The notes beneath the pieces are model-generated. The model made no database searches, had not been told where the DNA came from, and saw nothing but the letters and a program-made list of their open reading frames with translations. Both the position numbers and the translations under genes were made by a program. From Planctomycetia bacterium TMED53 (lineage in GTDB: Bacteria; Planctomycetota; UBA8108; UBA1146): a stretch of DNA of 62,707 bases. Positions 1 to 8,587 of the stretch are shown here, in pieces (within the stretch, counting starts at the first letter, position 1; each line of letters opens with the position of its first letter). Location: NCBI GenBank assembly GCA_002167285.1, contig NHDG01000065.1, positions 1-62,707 of the forward strand, written 5' to 3'.

Positions 1-144
1 CGCAGCACCCGCGGGTAATCCTGGTAGGAGATCCAGCGGCTTCCCTGCACGGGCGATGACGCTCCCATCCGATTCAGGATCAAAGATCAGTCCTTTGACG
101 CTTTGAGTGCCGACATCCAGTCCCAGATAGTGCTTTTGGCCCAT
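1..144 (-). CDS. FGGY-family carbohydrate kinase, N-terminal fragment (cut by left edge)
   Basis: Only the first 48 codons are visible; the gene continues beyond the left edge. The ATG at 142-144 follows a good ribosome binding site (GGGAGG, about five bases upstream). The product begins MGQKHYLGLDVGTQSVKG, which carries the first phosphate-binding motif of FGGY sugar kinases (GLDVGTQSVKGLIFD). These enzymes phosphorylate sugars such as xylulose, glycerol or gluconate in the cytoplasm. A xylose isomerase gene lies about 8.4 kb away on the same strand, so xylulokinase (XylB) is a reasonable guess, but substrate residues lie outside the window. The 163 bases between its start and the next gene show nothing else. 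Confidence 0.8.
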   Translation of the reverse strand, partial: MGQKHYLGLDVGTQSVKGLIFDPESDGSVIARAGKPLDLLPGLPAGAA

Positions 145-307
145 GTTGCCTCCCGGTGTGCCAGATTAGCTGCAACTTTCTCTGTACTCAATCTGGGAAA
201 GAAGTTCAGCCTTCATATCCTCTCTTCGATAGGTTGATTGGGAATCTTCCAGCAGATATGAGGCCTGTTCAGTTCGCTTAAATGCTTTGGTTTGATTCAA
301 AAAGTGA

Positions 308-2785
308 TTAGTCGAAGAGTTTTCTCGCTGGACGGACACCGAGGACGCGGTGGAAGAATTGGAGGTCCGCTGCGGGGCGATTCGATACCCTTGAATCCGC
401 TGCCTTGGAGACAAAGCAGCCACCTCTGAAGGAGCGCATGAGAGTTTCTTCAGAGGGTAAGCTACCCAGTGGGGCTTCGATAAATAGATCACGACACCAC
501 TCTCTGACATTTCCGATCATGTCATGAAAGCCAAATCGATTGGCTGGGCGAATCCCGACCGGAGTATGAAAAGGAGGCCGGGTGATGGATCCTTCGAGAC
601 GAGGCACGGGGTAGTCGATGTGATAACGGTCGGCGGGAAGATCTTCCAGTGAGCCGACAGGAAATGGAGTCTCTGTGCCACCGCGACAAGAGATCTCCCA
701 TTGAGCTTCAGTCGGCAAATCTAGATTCCAGCGTGGCAGCCACTTGTGGCAATCGCTCCAGGAGATCTGTTCTAAGGGGTGAAGCCCACTCCAGACGTAT
801 TGAATTCCATTCAACGGCTTTTCGAGTCGGGTTGGACCATAACCACTGGGATTTACACCGCTGAGTCGCTCCCATTGTGCTTGGGTCATCTCAAACTTTG
901 ATAGGAAGTAGGCCGGTTGATCAACCTGAAGAGGTGGGCCCTCCCAGTTTTCGGTATCAGGGTCAAAGTGGGGCAGGGCCGGTGATTGAGCCTGGGATCC
1001 AATCCAGGAAGTTGAGCCGGGAACCAGAATCAGAACGATTCCCATCTCAGGGGTGAGAATCAGCTTTCCTGAACCATCTCTCTTCGCAATCGCTCCACTA
1101 TGAAGGTGGGAAAACTCCCATAATCCAGATTGGGGATCTACTCCGATGGGGATGAGGTCTTCTTGGGGAGAGAGATCGAGGTCTTTCGAATAGCGCGAAG
1201 AAGCATTGATCTCATTCAGGGCGATTTGCCATGCTTGCTGCCATTGGTCGAGGTGGGTTTGTTGCTGTTGGACGTATTGAAGACGGCGGCGAACGCCCCA
1301 GCCATGCTCGGGATGAATGCCCATTCCGGCAAGGCCGTGTTGAGGATGGTGGAAGTCTTCGATTCTGTTGATCAGTTTTGATAACTCCCGGAACCACCAA
1401 GCATCCTTTGCATCTGAGAATTGGGGAGGGTTTGAATTGGGAGAAATAGCCCGTGACCTGATTTGCTCAAGAGCTTGCTGCTGTTGTTTTAATGACGGGC
1501 TTGATCGCTCTTCGCCGGAAGAATCGGTTTTTATAGAGCCATCGATCAGCTCATTTGCCCGATCAATCCAACTTTTGTAGGCGGCCACCTGATTCAGATG
1601 GGGTGGCCACAGTTCATCCGCTTCAAGGATCAACTGATCGATTTCCTGATCGAGCGAAAGAGACATGACTTCAGTCAATCGGTCGCTGGCGATCGATTTT
1701 TGCTGGTAGGCAAATCCACCGAGGACGGCCACCGCAGCAATGAAGACCACGGAAATGAAAGTGAGGGCCGTAAAGAAAGGGTGTCTGCGAACCCATTTTT
1801 TGAGGAGGTACATTCCTGAGGGTGGGCGTGCCAAGATCGGCTCTGTGCCCAGGAGGTGACGTTCGATGTCATCGGAGAGAGCCTGGACAGTTGGGTATCT
1901 GCGTTGGGGATCAGATTCCAGTGCCTTCAAAATGATCCAGTCCAATTCGTTACGAACTGAAATGTGATCCAATTTTGATCTTTGTTTTTCCAATCGATTA
2001 CTGGGGCGACAAGGGATCTCCTCCTTCAGAACCCGAAGAATCTCCGTCTCGTGTAAGTCTTTCAGATTGTCAAATGGAGATTCGCCGCATACGAGACGGT
2101 AGAGGATCCCTCCGAGTGAGTAGACATCACTGCGGATGTCTGCATCTGAACCATGACTCCATGCTTGTTCCGGGCTGATGTAATCCCAAGTACCGAGGAC
2201 GTATCGGTCGCCGGTCATCAAGGTTTTTTCGGTGAGTGGATCGGAGAGGGCTTTAGCGATACCAAAGTCGATCACTTTGGTATGGGGGACGCCATCTTGT
2301 TCGGAAACGATGACGTTTTCTGGCTTCAGGTCTCTATGTAAAATTCCGCGAGAATGAGCATGCTGAACAGCTGAGCAGATTTGCTGAAAGATATTTAGGC
2401 GAAGGGCCAGGGTTGGGGATGTCTCCTCAACCCAATCCAATAACGTTAGACCAGGAATGAACTCCATGACGAAGTAGGGGCTGCCATTCTCCATCGTTCC
2501 GCTACCGATGACTTTGGCAACATGATCGTGATTTAGCCTCGCCAGTGCATGCATCTCAGCATCAAAGCGGGCGAGAATCTCGCGGGTACCCATGCCGAGG
2601 CGAACTACTTTGATGGCAACGGTTCGCTTGAGGCCTGAGAGCTCCTGGCATTGGTAAACCTCACCAAAGCCACCTTCACCGATCAGGGAGATGAGTTTGT
2701 ACCCCGGTATGTGAATCTCTCCAGCAGAGGTTTCTTTTGAATCCACAAGGGTCTTTCTGGGGCTATAGGCCAATGGATAACCCAT
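308..2785 (-). CDS. Membrane Ser/Thr protein kinase with C-terminal FGE-sulfatase-like domain
   Basis: This 825-residue protein is a Hanks-type kinase followed by a membrane segment and an extracytoplasmic domain. The kinase domain (about 27-310) has an intact Gly-rich loop (GEGGFGEVY), the VAIK lysine, catalytic loop HRDLKPENV, DFG and SPEQA. A hydrophobic helix sits near residues 337-360, then a Gln-rich possibly coiled linker. The last ~220 residues match the FGE-sulfatase/SUMF1 fold (PTEAQWE, GNVREWC, FRGG). The cysteine pair used by true formylglycine-generating enzymes in the segment after FRGG is absent, so this is probably a sensor or binding domain. Kinases with this C-terminal fold are known (chlamydial Pkn1). 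It is divergent from a paralogous kinase. The ATG start lacks a clear Shine-Dalgarno sequence. Confidence 0.9.
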   Translation of the reverse strand: MGYPLAYSPRKTLVDSKETSAGEIHIPGYKLISLIGEGGFGEVYQCQELSGLKRTVAIKVVRLGMGTREILARFDAEMHALARLNHDHVAKVIGSGTMENGSPYFVMEFIPGLTLLDWVEETSPTLALRLNIFQQICSAVQHAHSRGILHRDLKPENVIVSEQDGVPHTKVIDFGIAKALSDPLTEKTLMTGDRYVLGTWDYISPEQAWSHGSDADIRSDVYSLGGILYRLVCGESPFDNLKDLHETEILRVLKEEIPCRPSNRLEKQRSKLDHISVRNELDWIILKALESDPQRRYPTVQALSDDIERHLLGTEPILARPPSGMYLLKKWVRRHPFFTALTFISVVFIAAVAVLGGFAYQQKSIASDRLTEVMSLSLDQEIDQLILEADELWPPHLNQVAAYKSWIDRANELIDGSIKTDSSGEERSSPSLKQQQQALEQIRSRAISPNSNPPQFSDAKDAWWFRELSKLINRIEDFHHPQHGLAGMGIHPEHGWGVRRRLQYVQQQQTHLDQWQQAWQIALNEINASSRYSKDLDLSPQEDLIPIGVDPQSGLWEFSHLHSGAIAKRDGSGKLILTPEMGIVLILVPGSTSWIGSQAQSPALPHFDPDTENWEGPPLQVDQPAYFLSKFEMTQAQWERLSGVNPSGYGPTRLEKPLNGIQYVWSGLHPLEQISWSDCHKWLPRWNLDLPTEAQWEISCRGGTETPFPVGSLEDLPADRYHIDYPVPRLEGSITRPPFHTPVGIRPANRFGFHDMIGNVREWCRDLFIEAPLGSLPSEETLMRSFRGGCFVSKAADSRVSNRPAADLQFFHRVLGVRPARKLFD

Positions 2786-3006
2786 CTAACTACTGAACGA
2801 GGCAAAGAAAAAGTACAAAATTTCAGAGATATTTGTATTTGGTTTCGATTAATTAGTGTTTGGGATTTAAGGTTGTTTGAAGAAGAAATGAATATTTGAT
2901 TGAGTGTTGCTTTTATGCTTGTGAGAGCGAAGTCTGTGAAGACTGAGGTGTGTTTTCTTGGGTGGCGTTCAGCGTGGTTCTGCATAAGAAACCAGGGAGA
3001 ATTTTG
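2786..3006. promoter_or_regulatory. Divergent AT-rich region between two kinase genes
   Basis: These 221 bases separate two kinase genes read outward and must hold both promoters. The part from about 2810 to 2900 is clearly AT-rich against its surroundings. No strong dyad or consensus promoter stands out. The right end carries the ribosome binding site (GGGAG) of the downstream kinase. Confidence 0.5.
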
Positions 3007-5838
3007 ATGTCTTCTGATGGCGAACAGCGCTACCCGGGTATTGAGGGTTTGAAGGTGCTCTCTCTCGTTGGTGAGGGTGCTTTCGGTGAGGTTTATCACT
3101 GTCAGGAGTTAGGCGGTGATAAGAAATTATGTGCTGTCAAAGTGATTCGGTCTGGGCTCGCTACAAAGCAAATTATTTCCAGGTTTGAATCTGAGTCGAA
3201 AGCTCTTCAGCGTTGTAATCATCCCAATATCGCTGCCGTATACAAAGTTGGTCTGACTTCTACAGAGCAGCCTTTTTTCATGATGGAATACTGTAATGGG
3301 GTTCCTCTTTCTGAATGGATCAGAAAAGAAAACCCTGACCTAAAAAGTCGAGTATATGTTTTCTCGCAAGTGGTCGCTGGTGTCGAACATGCGCATTCAA
3401 GAGGGATTATCCATCGAGATTTGAAACCAAAGAACATTATGGTCGATGATTCCGGGGATAAGCCGGTCGTGAAAGTCATCGACTTTGGACTTGCGAAGGC
3501 ATTGGATAACCCGCTACGGGATGTTTCGACCATTACAGCAAGGAAAGCCGGCATTGGAACTTGGGATTACATGAGTCCCGAACAGGCCGCTGGCTTAGAC
3601 GGTTGTTACAGCGTTTCGAGTGATGTTTATTCACTGGGTTGCGTGCTGTTCTTTTGTCTCACAGGAGTTCCCCCACACAATGGATTGGCACAGCTGCCTG
3701 AGTCTCTTCGATTGAAAAAGTTAAACGAGGACTTCGCCCCCCATCCCAGCAAAGTGAATTCCAATTCCGAGCTTCGTGGCGAGGGTTACTGTCGGGATCG
3801 AATCCCCAAGGGTCTTGAATGGATCGCGCTCAAGGCGCTTTCTATCGATCCGTTGCAGCGCTATTCGAGTGCAAGTGAATTCTTGCTCGACTTAGAGGCG
3901 GAAACTACTCAAAGCAACCCATTACTGGCTCGATCTCCTAATCGATTCTATAAGTGGCAGTTTTATGCTCGCCTTCACATGTGGGCGATTTTGTTGTTTA
4001 CGGGAGTCGTTTCTGTTCTCGCCTTGAGTTTGGTCATCGTTCTCAAAGAAAGAGACCAGGCTTGGGAAAGCGAGTTAAAAGCACAGGCGGGTTTGCAGGA
4101 GTTAGATCACAGAGCCAAGCAGCTAGAGCGAATGCTAGAAGTCCATGCAAATACATTAAGAGACTTCCATATCCCAGAGATGGCAGAGACTTTGAAGTCT
4201 GAGTTTGCGAAGAGAAGTACTAATCAAGCTGTCGAATCGCTTATCGGTAGCCTTGAGCCCGAGCGTGCCGAAGAATTCAGGAAAACATTTGAAGAGCAAA
4301 TCGACTTCCATGCGATCACTCGTGATGTGATTGAGATGGCATTTTTCGATGACCTTGAAAAAGCATTGGCAGAGTTTTCCGACGATCCAATTCTTTCTGC
4401 GCGTTGGGGTCGAATTTATGCGCAATCACTGATGAGAAGTGGGAATCCGGGGGCTGCTTATGAATTGCAGAAAAAAAATCAGTCCACCTTCGATGCTATA
4501 GGTCCCTTCAAAGAAGAAGCGTGGAAGTCTCGCTTTGAGTTGGTCATGATTTGTTCAGAATCAGGCCGCTACTTGGAAGCTATGAGTGAGTTAGAAAAAC
4601 TGGTCACCAATTTGGAGAGCTTGGAGAAGTTGTCCTTGATCGAGCAGTTTGATTTTTATGCAAAAGCGGGTTGGTTACGTCAAAAGCTTGGTCAGTACGG
4701 GATCGCACACGAAAACTACCAGGCTGCACTCGATTTCTATCGTGCTAATAACCTTGAGGACCCTGGTCGGGAGGTGACTCTGCTTTCCAATATTGGGACT
4801 TTGTGCAATACCAAGCGTAAGTTTGAGGAAGCGAAGGATTACTTTGAAGTTGCCGAGAAGCTGGTGAGGGAATCTGGCGCGGAAGTATTGCCCAAGACGC
4901 GGGTCTCATTGTTGAACAATATGGCGACGCTGGAATTGAATATGGGCCGCTATGAGGAAGCAACGGCCTCTCTATTGAAGACGTTAGAGATCTCTCGGAA
5001 TAGTTTGGGAGCAGGGCATGGCAAAACTTTAATTTGCTTAAGCAATTTAGCCGTATGTTTTCAATACCAAGGTGATTTGGAAAAATCACTAAAGCTATAT
5101 CTAGAAGTTTTTGAGAAGCAGCAGCGAGTGCTTGGCCGAGGTTCCTATGAATACTTCGTAACACTCAATAATTTGGGATCGAACTACAAAAAGCTTTCAA
5201 GATATGACCAGGGTAGAGCCATGTATCTAAAAGGTTTAGGCGAGATCGAGAATTATCTTGGGCCAAATCATCCGTTGGAGTTCGTTCTATTGTTGAATCT
5301 CGCAGTGTTGGAGATGAAGGCCAAAAATCATCAAGCTGCTCTTGAAGCATTTTTAAATGCTCGCGAGTTTGGAATGCGAAGTAGAGGGAAAGAAGATTCG
5401 GACATCCTCTTTGCTGACTCAAATATCGGGTATTTATACAGTGTTTTGGGGGAGGCTGATGCAGCATTACATGAGTTGAAGTCAACGGTCCCTATGCATA
5501 TTCGAGTGTTGGGTGTCGATCATTCCGATACTCGCTTGGCGCTGAACGATTTTCTTGAAGTTTTGGGAAGCTTTTCGGATCAGGTTCGATTTGATTCTGA
5601 GATCTCTGCCCTCCTTTCGAGTTTGGATAACTCTGTTGCGAGTGTTGGATTCGTTCCTGCCTTGATTGCGCACAGAAGAGCAGTGCTTGCCCTGGGTAGG
5701 GGGGACTTTTCTGTAGCAAAATCTCAACTTGAGGTGGCTTTAGAGGCTTTGAAGGGGCAAGAGGATCAAAATCAGGAGTTATTGAAGGGGCTGGAGAGAC
5801 TGCGAAAAGAGATTGAATCAGAAGCGCAGAAGTCTTAA
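3007..5838 (+). CDS. Membrane Ser/Thr protein kinase with C-terminal TPR repeats
   Basis: The 943-residue product has an N-terminal kinase domain (about 13-300): Gly loop GEGAFGEVY, AVKV lysine, HRDLKPKNI, DFG and SPEQA are all present. One membrane helix follows near residue 325-350 (WAILLFTGVVSVLALSLVIV), then a short coiled coil and many TPR units to the C-terminus, recognisable by the alternating NIG/NNLG and Y-A pattern. It probably phosphorylates proteins in the cytoplasm while the TPR part binds partners across the membrane; the target is unknown. I chose ATG 3007 because GGGAG precedes it and the kinase domain follows at once; an earlier in-frame start at 2950 has no support. Its stop overlaps the stop of the convergent Nudix-FolB gene. 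Confidence 0.92.
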   Translation: MSSDGEQRYPGIEGLKVLSLVGEGAFGEVYHCQELGGDKKLCAVKVIRSGLATKQIISRFESESKALQRCNHPNIAAVYKVGLTSTEQPFFMMEYCNGVPLSEWIRKENPDLKSRVYVFSQVVAGVEHAHSRGIIHRDLKPKNIMVDDSGDKPVVKVIDFGLAKALDNPLRDVSTITARKAGIGTWDYMSPEQAAGLDGCYSVSSDVYSLGCVLFFCLTGVPPHNGLAQLPESLRLKKLNEDFAPHPSKVNSNSELRGEGYCRDRIPKGLEWIALKALSIDPLQRYSSASEFLLDLEAETTQSNPLLARSPNRFYKWQFYARLHMWAILLFTGVVSVLALSLVIVLKERDQAWESELKAQAGLQELDHRAKQLERMLEVHANTLRDFHIPEMAETLKSEFAKRSTNQAVESLIGSLEPERAEEFRKTFEEQIDFHAITRDVIEMAFFDDLEKALAEFSDDPILSARWGRIYAQSLMRSGNPGAAYELQKKNQSTFDAIGPFKEEAWKSRFELVMICSESGRYLEAMSELEKLVTNLESLEKLSLIEQFDFYAKAGWLRQKLGQYGIAHENYQAALDFYRANNLEDPGREVTLLSNIGTLCNTKRKFEEAKDYFEVAEKLVRESGAEVLPKTRVSLLNNMATLELNMGRYEEATASLLKTLEISRNSLGAGHGKTLICLSNLAVCFQYQGDLEKSLKLYLEVFEKQQRVLGRGSYEYFVTLNNLGSNYKKLSRYDQGRAMYLKGLGEIENYLGPNHPLEFVLLLNLAVLEMKAKNHQAALEAFLNAREFGMRSRGKEDSDILFADSNIGYLYSVLGEADAALHELKSTVPMHIRVLGVDHSDTRLALNDFLEVLGSFSDQVRFDSEISALLSSLDNSVASVGFVPALIAHRRAVLALGRGDFSVAKSQLEVALEALKGQEDQNQELLKGLERLRKEIESEAQKS

Positions 5839-6644
5839 CTCCTCTTTAAGCGCACGACTTCGACGGCACTGCAGTTAGCCCCTGGGATAGCATTCGGTTT
5901 TTCTGCCCGAACTTTAACCTTTTCTACAGATTCAATTTCCAAGCAATACTTCGCGACTTCTTCAACCAGTGTTTCCAAGAGAAGGAACTCCCTTTCAAGG
6001 ATCATGGATTTGGTATTTTCTGCAAGTTGGAAGTAATCGACGGTATGTGATACGTCTTCCGATTGGCTTGCCTTGAGGAAGCAGGTTTCTAACTCCAGGG
6101 ATAGCCGAAAGGGTTGGGTGTTCACTCGTTCTTCTGGAAGGATCCCGATGATGCAGTCGAACTCGAGTTGGTCGACTATGACTGTTCCCAATGCCCGATC
6201 AGGATTGCGCCTTGTATCCATTTTTAATCGCTTTTGATTCACCGGGTCACTCAACAGTTCTTTAGTAGGAGAGTTCAACTCCAGCTCAAGAGCAATTGCA
6301 GGTGTTGCCCAGCAATGGTCGTCTGATTCTTCGTTCGTGATGACTTTTGTTTCGTTGGTTTTGGCCAAGAATGCATGAGAGATGAAATGTGCCGAGTGAT
6401 GGAAGTCTTCTGGCTCGCAGATTTCTTGAACCATCAAGCTTTCCAGGTGATCTATGTCTAGTCCGGTTTCTTCTTTGACTTCTCGGATGAGAGCGACTTC
6501 CAACCCCTCACCGTATTCCACCTTTCCGGCAGGCAGGGCCCATCTCCCAGACCATTTTGGAGATTTGAGTAGGAGAACTTCACTCGACTGATTCTGTATC
6601 AATGCTGCGACTGCAGTGATGGGCCTGGGTGATTCTGAATTCAT
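5835..6644 (-). CDS. folB: Nudix hydrolase-dihydroneopterin aldolase (FolB) fusion
   Basis: This 269-residue protein joins two enzymes. Residues 1-135 are a Nudix hydrolase with the Nudix box intact (GKVEYGEG, then REVKEETGL). Residues 148-269 are dihydroneopterin aldolase, which makes 6-hydroxymethyl-dihydropterin in folate synthesis. Its expected residues are present: GILPEER with the active-site Glu, TVDY with the Tyr, LLETLVE and AEKPNAIPG with the catalytic Lys. In folate synthesis the step just before FolB needs removal of pyrophosphate from dihydroneopterin triphosphate, in some bacteria by a Nudix enzyme. The fusion therefore suggests, but does not prove, a two-step folate enzyme. The ATG overlaps the stop of the upstream ELM1-like gene (ATGA), so translation is probably coupled. 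It is last in the operon. Confidence 0.9.
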   Translation of the reverse strand: MNSESPRPITAVAALIQNQSSEVLLLKSPKWSGRWALPAGKVEYGEGLEVALIREVKEETGLDIDHLESLMVQEICEPEDFHHSAHFISHAFLAKTNETKVITNEESDDHCWATPAIALELELNSPTKELLSDPVNQKRLKMDTRRNPDRALGTVIVDQLEFDCIIGILPEERVNTQPFRLSLELETCFLKASQSEDVSHTVDYFQLAENTKSMILEREFLLLETLVEEVAKYCLEIESVEKVKVRAEKPNAIPGANCSAVEVVRLKRS

Positions 6645-7585
6645 CTTTGAATTTGCCTTCTGGCTTTGAGTAACTCTGAAATTTTCAAACCGACTTCCTT
6701 GGTAGGATCAAGGATTTGAACTGGTTGAGGCAGTTTTACTACAGGGGAATTGAAAATGTGGGCATGGCCTGCTGCGACAAGCCTTCGGATGGTATCGGCG
6801 TGGTATATCTCTAGCGCTTCTTCGTCGCAGGTCACTAGCAGAGGTTTGCCAGTGATGGCCGCTTCGCAGCACATCGATAGGCTGTCACCTGTGCAGAAGA
6901 TGATATCCGAGTTGTCGAGGATATTCTGATAACCTTCTGATCCACTTTCAGTCCAATCAATAAATTCCTCTTCGACGTTAGAGAGAATTTTGCGCAGGGC
7001 TATCAGGGATTCAACAGGCGTCCTTCTGCTGTTGGTAATCGTGAACTTGCCATTCCACAGGTCGGCTTGACGGAGAAGGCGGTCGCCTAAGCGGGAGGCG
7101 TATTCAGGGGTAAATCCATCGCAGTAGCGTGTATTGCCTCCTAGTAGGAGTGCTAACTTCGGCGGTTCGGAACAGGTATTTTTCGTTAAGGGGCTCGGTC
7201 TGAATTTGTGAGGGACTCCTAAAATCGTTAAGACTCGATCCCCCGATAACTGGGAGTGGGGTGGTGCGACGATCAGATCGTAGCGGAGAATATCGGGGTC
7301 TAGATCATCGGGAAGAATCGAAGCTAGAAAGACGGTCATTGGGCTGCCGACTTGATCCGCTAGCTTCAAGCCTAGACTGGAGGTGTCCTCACCTGTTCCG
7401 CCGATCAAAATGTCATGATTTTGGTATGGAGCAGGATCTGAAGTGCCTTCGATGACCAATTGTGCCTCTGATAGAGAAACCCGGGTCATCTCTGCGCCGA
7501 GCCATTCTGAGACTCCCAGGCGGGCATTGATTTCTCCCGTGTATTCGCTTTCAAGAATCAAAATGCGAAGCTGGTGAAGACTCAT
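6641..7585 (-). CDS. ELM1-family (mitochondrial fission ELM1-like) protein
   Basis: The 314-residue product resembles the ELM1/DUF1022 family, found in many bacteria and in plant mitochondria and structurally like GT-B glycosyltransferases. Supporting signs are LLLGGN near residue 150, the SRRTP motif near 188, the TGDS motif near 242 and EAAITGKPL. No enzymatic activity is established for the family. I chose ATG 7585 because AAGGA precedes it; the longer open frame starting at 7693 runs inside the upstream gene. It follows the FAD reductase by two bases and overlaps the Nudix-FolB start, so it belongs to the same operon. Why it travels with sugar and folate genes is unclear. Confidence 0.78.
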   Translation of the reverse strand: MSLHQLRILILESEYTGEINARLGVSEWLGAEMTRVSLSEAQLVIEGTSDPAPYQNHDILIGGTGEDTSSLGLKLADQVGSPMTVFLASILPDDLDPDILRYDLIVAPPHSQLSGDRVLTILGVPHKFRPSPLTKNTCSEPPKLALLLGGNTRYCDGFTPEYASRLGDRLLRQADLWNGKFTITNSRRTPVESLIALRKILSNVEEEFIDWTESGSEGYQNILDNSDIIFCTGDSLSMCCEAAITGKPLLVTCDEEALEIYHADTIRRLVAAGHAHIFNSPVVKLPQPVQILDPTKEVGLKISELLKARRQIQR

Positions 7586-7587
7586 TT

Positions 7588-8577
7588 TTATTCCTTGCGC
7601 AGATCTTCTTCGATGGCTTTCGCCACTGTGGCCCCACCTGCAAGGGCGGATACAACCGATGGCGGCCCCTGCTTGAATAAGTCTCCGCAGCAATAGATTC
7701 CCTCAGTTTTGCATCGACCTCTGGCATCATGGATGGGGTAACCGTGGTCATTGAGTGGCAATTCGAGTTTAGAGATGAGCCCTCCCAGCTGATCGAACCT
7801 CGGAATGAAGCCAAGGCGGAGGTAGATGCGGTCAACCTGGATCTTATGTAGTTCCTGCTCCGCCCTCAATGCGACATCGATTCCCGTTTCTGCAGGAAGA
7901 ACCGATTCGCAATCGGCTTTGATGAGCTCTAATTTTTCCGAATCAATGAAATCTTGTATGCGAGACTGGATCAGCGATTGAGCTTTCGGTGTTGATCTGC
8001 AAACCAAAGTGACTTGAGCGCCAGCGGTGAGAAGATCGTTGGCGGTAAAGAATGCATTATCCGCACCACCGATCACTAAAGCTCTCTCCCCAAGGTGACT
8101 GTTTTTACCAGTGAGGTGCCCGAGGGGATCGCTATCAATTTTGTCACTGAGAGTTGCGTCAATTCGCCTTCCAAGAGCTTCAGTTCCACGTGGTTTCACT
8201 CCTGTTGCCAAGACGATCGCCGCACTTTCAAACTCGCGACTTTCTCCATTGGATGAAAATGAGATTTGAAAACGGTGGGGGCCCAGTGGGTTCACTGAAA
8301 CAGCGCTCACCCCGGTTTCTACTTCAAGGTCTGATTCGGAGCATTGCTCCATCAGTTTTTTGGCGAGATCGACACTCGTAATCCCCGGCATCCCAGCGAT
8401 CCAGCGGTTCGGCCTGTCGATCAAGGATGGGGTTCCTCCCGGTAAAGCAGCAGACTCGAGGATCACTGGTTTATGGCCAAGATTCTTTAACCACAAGGCG
8501 CAAGAAATTCCTGCGGGACCTCCTCCAAGGATTGATACAGTGGCGGAAGTGTGCGCCAGTAACGGGACGGATTTCAT
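7588..8577 (-). CDS. FAD-dependent NAD(P)H oxidoreductase, thioredoxin-reductase-like fold without CxxC
   Basis: The 329-residue product has two Rossmann motifs: an FAD site near the N-terminus (GGGPAGISCALWL) and a second nucleotide site at the centre (VIGGADNAFFTANDL). The C-terminal FAD motif is present (YCCGDLFKQGPPSVV). The length and fold fit the thioredoxin reductase superfamily, but the redox-active CxxC of thioredoxin reductase is not in the central domain. It is thus closer to ferredoxin/flavodoxin-NADP reductases or other diflavin-type members. ATG 8577 is preceded by AGGAA and lies ten bases after the xylA stop. The electron acceptor is unknown. Confidence 0.85.
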   Translation of the reverse strand: MKSVPLLAHTSATVSILGGGPAGISCALWLKNLGHKPVILESAALPGGTPSLIDRPNRWIAGMPGITSVDLAKKLMEQCSESDLEVETGVSAVSVNPLGPHRFQISFSSNGESREFESAAIVLATGVKPRGTEALGRRIDATLSDKIDSDPLGHLTGKNSHLGERALVIGGADNAFFTANDLLTAGAQVTLVCRSTPKAQSLIQSRIQDFIDSEKLELIKADCESVLPAETGIDVALRAEQELHKIQVDRIYLRLGFIPRFDQLGGLISKLELPLNDHGYPIHDARGRCKTEGIYCCGDLFKQGPPSVVSALAGGATVAKAIEEDLRKE

Positions 8578-8587
8578 GATTCCTGTT

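Noticed and set aside
308-1000. FGE-like kinase tail as the variable region of a diversity-generating retroelement
   Set aside because: No reverse transcriptase or template repeat is in the window, so there is no support.
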